Of a DNA stretch of 35,364 nucleotides, positions 33,031 through 35,364 are shown one piece after another. Below the pieces are notes generated by a model. The model was given only the letters and a program-made list of their open reading frames with translations, was not told the origin of the DNA and did no database searches. A program made the translations under genes and the position numbers. This stretch comes from UBA6115 sp964629345. GTDB lineage: Bacteria > Bacillota > Clostridia > Christensenellales > Aristaeellaceae. Location of the stretch: assembly GCA_964629345.1 (NCBI GenBank), contig CAZVSG010000010.1:1-35364 (forward strand), written 5' to 3'. Every line of letters begins with the position of its first letter. The stretch's first letter is position 1.

Positions 33031-34695
33031 TCAGCCCAGGTCAACAATCACAGGCAGGACCATCGGGTTTCGCTTGATCTTGTCATTGAGATAACGGCGC
33101 AGCTCGTCCTTGATCCGGTTCTTGATCACCGGCCAGTCACTGCCCTGGATCTGTTCATAGGAATCAATGATATTTCGGACCACCTCGCGCGACTGCTCAA
33201 TGATGTCCTCATTCTCGCGCACGAAGACAAAACCGCGGGAAATGATGTCCGGCCCTGAGATCAGCGTGTTCTGAGCGCGGTCAAAGGCCAGGGCCACGAT
33301 GATCAGGCCTTCCTGGCTCAGGTGTTTCCGGTCGCGGAGCACCGCGTTGCCGACGTCGCCGATGCCAAGGCCGTCGATCAGGATCGTGCCGGTCGGAACG
33401 ATCCCTGCAATCGAGAGCTCCTCATCATTCATGGCGATGATCTGCCCGGCTTCAGGCAGAATGATATTTTCACGCTTGGCCCCCAGCATCTCGGCCAGCT
33501 CAGCGTGCTGCCACAGCATGCGGTATTCGCCGTGCACCGGAATAAAATACCTGGGTTTTACCAGCGTATGCATGAGCTTGAGCTCTTCCTGACAGGCATG
33601 TCCGGACACATGGACTTCGGCCAACGCCTCATAGATCACCTCAGCGCCGCATCGATAAAGCTGGTTGATCACCCTCGAGACGAAGATCTCATTCCCGGGG
33701 ATGGGTGTCGCTGAGATGATGACTTTGTCAGACTGCTTGATCTGGAGCTTGCGGTGTTCTGCGAAAGCCATCCGGGTCAGGCCGCTCATCGGCTCTCCCT
33801 GTGATCCTGTCGTCAGGACAAGGATCTGATCGTCCCGATAACGGTCCAGATCATCCATTTCGATCAGGCTTTCCCGCGGGATAGTAAGATAGCCCAGATC
33901 CATGGCGACGGTTGATGTATTGATCATGCTGCGTCCGATGAAGCATACTTTTCTGCCGTATGTGATCGCGCAGTCCACGACCTGCTGTACGCGGTGGATA
34001 TTGCTGGCGAACATCGCGATGATGACACGGCCTTGAGCGCTCAGGATCTGCTGGTTGAAGGTTTCCGCGACTTTCCGCTCACTCATGGTATACCCAGGCC
34101 GCTCCACGTTGGTGCTGTCGCACAGCAGCGCGAGGGCGCCGCGCTCGCCGATCGCGGCAAGGGTGCTCAGATCCGTGACCTCCCCTGTGACGGGGGTGAA
34201 ATCGATCTTGAAGTCACCTGTTGCGACGACTGTCCCGGCAGGGCAGGTGATCGCCAAGGCGTACGCTCCCGCGATGGAGTGGTTGACCCTGATGAACTGC
34301 ACGGAAAAGCAGCCAAGCTGAACCGTCTCGCGCGGTTTTACCGGAAAGGCCTGGATGTTGGTGATGTGGTGTTCGCGCAGCTTGTTTTCAATCAGCGCGA
34401 GCGTCAGCCCGGACCCATAGATCGGGACCTGGATCTTGTCAAGGACGTACGGCGTGGCACCGATATGGTCCTCATGCCCGTGCGTAAATACAAAAGCGCG
34501 GATCTTTTCCCTGTTGGCGATCAGGTAACTGATGTCCGGGATCACCAGGTCGATGCCCAGCATATCCTCCTTGGGAAAAATGGATCCGCAGTCCATCACG
34601 ATGATGTCATCCCCATACTCAAACACGGTGATGTTTTTGCCGATCTCGTCGATGCCGCCCAACGGCAGAATTTTCAACTTAGGTTTCTCTGACAC
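33031..34695 (-). CDS. rnj: Ribonuclease J
   Basis: RNase J is a 5'-3' exo- and endoribonuclease central to mRNA decay and rRNA maturation in Firmicutes. A GTG start at 34695 with AAGGAGG 5 bases upstream gives 554 residues, matching B. subtilis RNase J1; the open frame running to 34932 is rejected. The metallo-beta-lactamase motif FTHGHEDHIGA has His72, His74, Asp76 and His77. The beta-CASP region and GHACQEELKLMH follow, then the C-terminal domain ending in MVLPVIVDLG. Only one RNase J gene is visible here. Its transcript ends in the large hairpin before ylbF. Confidence 0.96.
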   Translation of the reverse strand: MSEKPKLKILPLGGIDEIGKNITVFEYGDDIIVMDCGSIFPKEDMLGIDLVIPDISYLIANREKIRAFVFTHGHEDHIGATPYVLDKIQVPIYGSGLTLALIENKLREHHITNIQAFPVKPRETVQLGCFSVQFIRVNHSIAGAYALAITCPAGTVVATGDFKIDFTPVTGEVTDLSTLAAIGERGALALLCDSTNVERPGYTMSERKVAETFNQQILSAQGRVIIAMFASNIHRVQQVVDCAITYGRKVCFIGRSMINTSTVAMDLGYLTIPRESLIEMDDLDRYRDDQILVLTTGSQGEPMSGLTRMAFAEHRKLQIKQSDKVIISATPIPGNEIFVSRVINQLYRCGAEVIYEALAEVHVSGHACQEELKLMHTLVKPRYFIPVHGEYRMLWQHAELAEMLGAKRENIILPEAGQIIAMNDEELSIAGIVPTGTILIDGLGIGDVGNAVLRDRKHLSQEGLIIVALAFDRAQNTLISGPDIISRGFVFVRENEDIIEQSREVVRNIIDSYEQIQGSDWPVIKNRIKDELRRYLNDKIKRNPMVLPVIVDLG

Positions 34696-34753
34696 TGGTT
34701 CCTCCTTGGATGTGATTCCTTTATACAAAATCAAATCTCTTTCCAAATTTTTG

Positions 34754-35227
34754 TTACAGGGACTGCGCTTCTTCGCCCTCATCCCTGCCGGTTGCTCCTG
34801 TTTCCACTGCTGTTTGCTGATCTGTTCCCTGGCCGGGGTATACGGCCACAATGCGCGGCTGCCATTTTTCCAGCCGCCCCATCTTTCGGTCCAATCGCTT
34901 GATGATACCCAACCCAAGGAACAAGCCGGCAAATCCTACCGTCACGGTCTTGATTTCATCCGTGGGAGAGATCCCTGTTCCCAGCGCGAGCCCGGCAATC
35001 AAACCGGCCAGGGGAACGAGGTAAGTCACTGCTGATGCCTTGAGCACTCTGGCATCCGGCATCTCGACGTCGACCATGTCCCCCTCATGCGCGTTCCCGT
35101 TGATTTTCACACGCGCGTCATCCCTTCCGCTGCCGCACATGCCGCAGGATTCGCAGGCTTCCATACGGGAGAAGCAGACTTCCAGGATGTTTCCTTCCGC
35201 CTGAATGACTTTACCGGTTCTGATCAT
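34754..35227 (-). CDS. RseC/SoxR-reducing-system-family membrane protein
   Basis: The start at 35227 (MIRTGKVIQAEGN) follows GAGAGG closely, giving 157 residues; a longer frame to 35254 has no ribosome binding site. The N-terminal soluble part carries a CxxCxxC cluster (Cys25, Cys28, Cys31), and two transmembrane helices lie at about 63-83 and 94-110, as in RseC. Family members in E. coli and Clostridia link to SoxR reduction or Rnf electron transport. No rsx/rnf gene is present here. The C-terminal tail is polar and acidic. The gene lies between an rRNA operon terminator and rnj. Confidence 0.87.
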   Translation of the reverse strand: MIRTGKVIQAEGNILEVCFSRMEACESCGMCGSGRDDARVKINGNAHEGDMVDVEMPDARVLKASAVTYLVPLAGLIAGLALGTGISPTDEIKTVTVGFAGLFLGLGIIKRLDRKMGRLEKWQPRIVAVYPGQGTDQQTAVETGATGRDEGEEAQSL

Positions 35228-35293
35228 ATGTCCTCTCAGCGACTTGTTAGTCATACTATCACAAGCAATAGCCTGTGTACAGTGGTCAATAGT

Positions 35294-35320
35294 AAAAATC
35301 CTCCGATGGTTTCGGAGGAT
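35294..35320 (-). terminator. Rho-independent terminator of the rRNA operon
   Basis: A perfect 9-bp stem (ATCCTCCGA/TCGGAGGAT at 35298-35306 and 35312-35320) with a 5-base loop is followed on the minus strand by a TTTT run and lies about 10 bases after the 5S rRNA 3' end. Confidence 0.92.
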
Positions 35321-35329
35321 GTTTGGGAT

Positions 35330-35364
35330 CCGGCGGCGACCTACTCTTCCGGGCCGTTACCAGC
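35330..35364 (-). rRNA. rrf: 5S ribosomal RNA, 3' end only
   Basis: The minus strand reads a GGAAGAGTAGGTCGCCGCC block, the conserved 3' strand of 5S rRNA that closes helix I and loop A. The exact 3' end is estimated. The rest of the gene lies beyond the right edge, so an rRNA operon on the minus strand enters the window here. Confidence 0.9.

Noticed and set aside
34696..34932. Upstream extension of RNase J to 633 residues
   Set aside because: It overlaps the RseC-like gene on the same strand in another frame and lacks homology; GTG at 34695 with AAGGAGG gives the family length.

Overview
The window looks like chromosomal DNA from a GC-rich, low-copy-rRNA anaerobe of the Firmicutes, class Clostridia. 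The evidence is a set of families typical of that group (CD1247-type zinc-ribbon protein, DUF6062, DUF5711, GerMN proteins, YlbF, RNase J, YitT, KtrA/KtrB), Shine-Dalgarno sites of the AGGAGG type, sigma-A-like promoters and a perfect CIRCE element. A Christensenellales-like plant-fibre fermenter is possible, given the cellobiose phosphorylase locus, but the sequence alone does not settle the genus. No mobile element, prophage, CRISPR array or tRNA was seen.

Layout. 1-3640 (minus): the str operon, with an L7Ae-type K-turn protein, rpsL, rpsG, fusA and the first codons of tuf, driven by a strong promoter at 3607-3636. 3748-5929 (plus): a stand-alone chorismate mutase, then a DUF5711-like membrane-anchored propeller protein with a CvpA-family membrane protein, ending at a bidirectional terminator. 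5984-8992 (minus): htpG and a translationally coupled aldo/keto reductase behind a CIRCE operator. 9030-16184 (minus): a sugar-use locus of LacI-type regulator, solute-binding protein, two permeases and a GH94 cellobiose phosphorylase. The LacI promoter is flanked by two inverted operator-like sites. 16221-19573 (plus): an XRE regulator with a degenerate S24-like domain, a YitT-family membrane protein and dnaX. 19673-24035 (plus): a tightly overlapping four-gene cassette of a membrane protein with a C-terminal zinc motif, a DUF6062 protein and two GerMN proteins. 24073-26299 (minus): a two-component system. 26361-29017 (minus): a DEDDh exonuclease and a KtrA/KtrB potassium uptake pair. 29047-35227 (minus): a zinc-ribbon protein, EF-P, an M24 aminopeptidase, MltG, YlbF, RNase J and an RseC-like protein. 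At the right edge an rRNA operon ends, with the 3' end of 5S rRNA and its terminator.

How the parts fit. The sugar locus would import a cellobiose-type sugar through the binding protein and permeases. No ATPase gene is present, so a shared MsmK/UgpC-type ATPase elsewhere is likely. The sugar would then be split phosphorolytically to glucose 1-phosphate and glucose. The htpG unit appears to be under HrcA control and adds a reductase to the heat-shock response. The most unusual items are an HtpG with a long charged linker resembling that of eukaryotic Hsp90, an S12 protein carrying Arg at the streptomycin-site residue 88, a binding protein without a lipobox, and the DUF6062/GerMN envelope cassette, which is the best candidate here for an undescribed functional unit.
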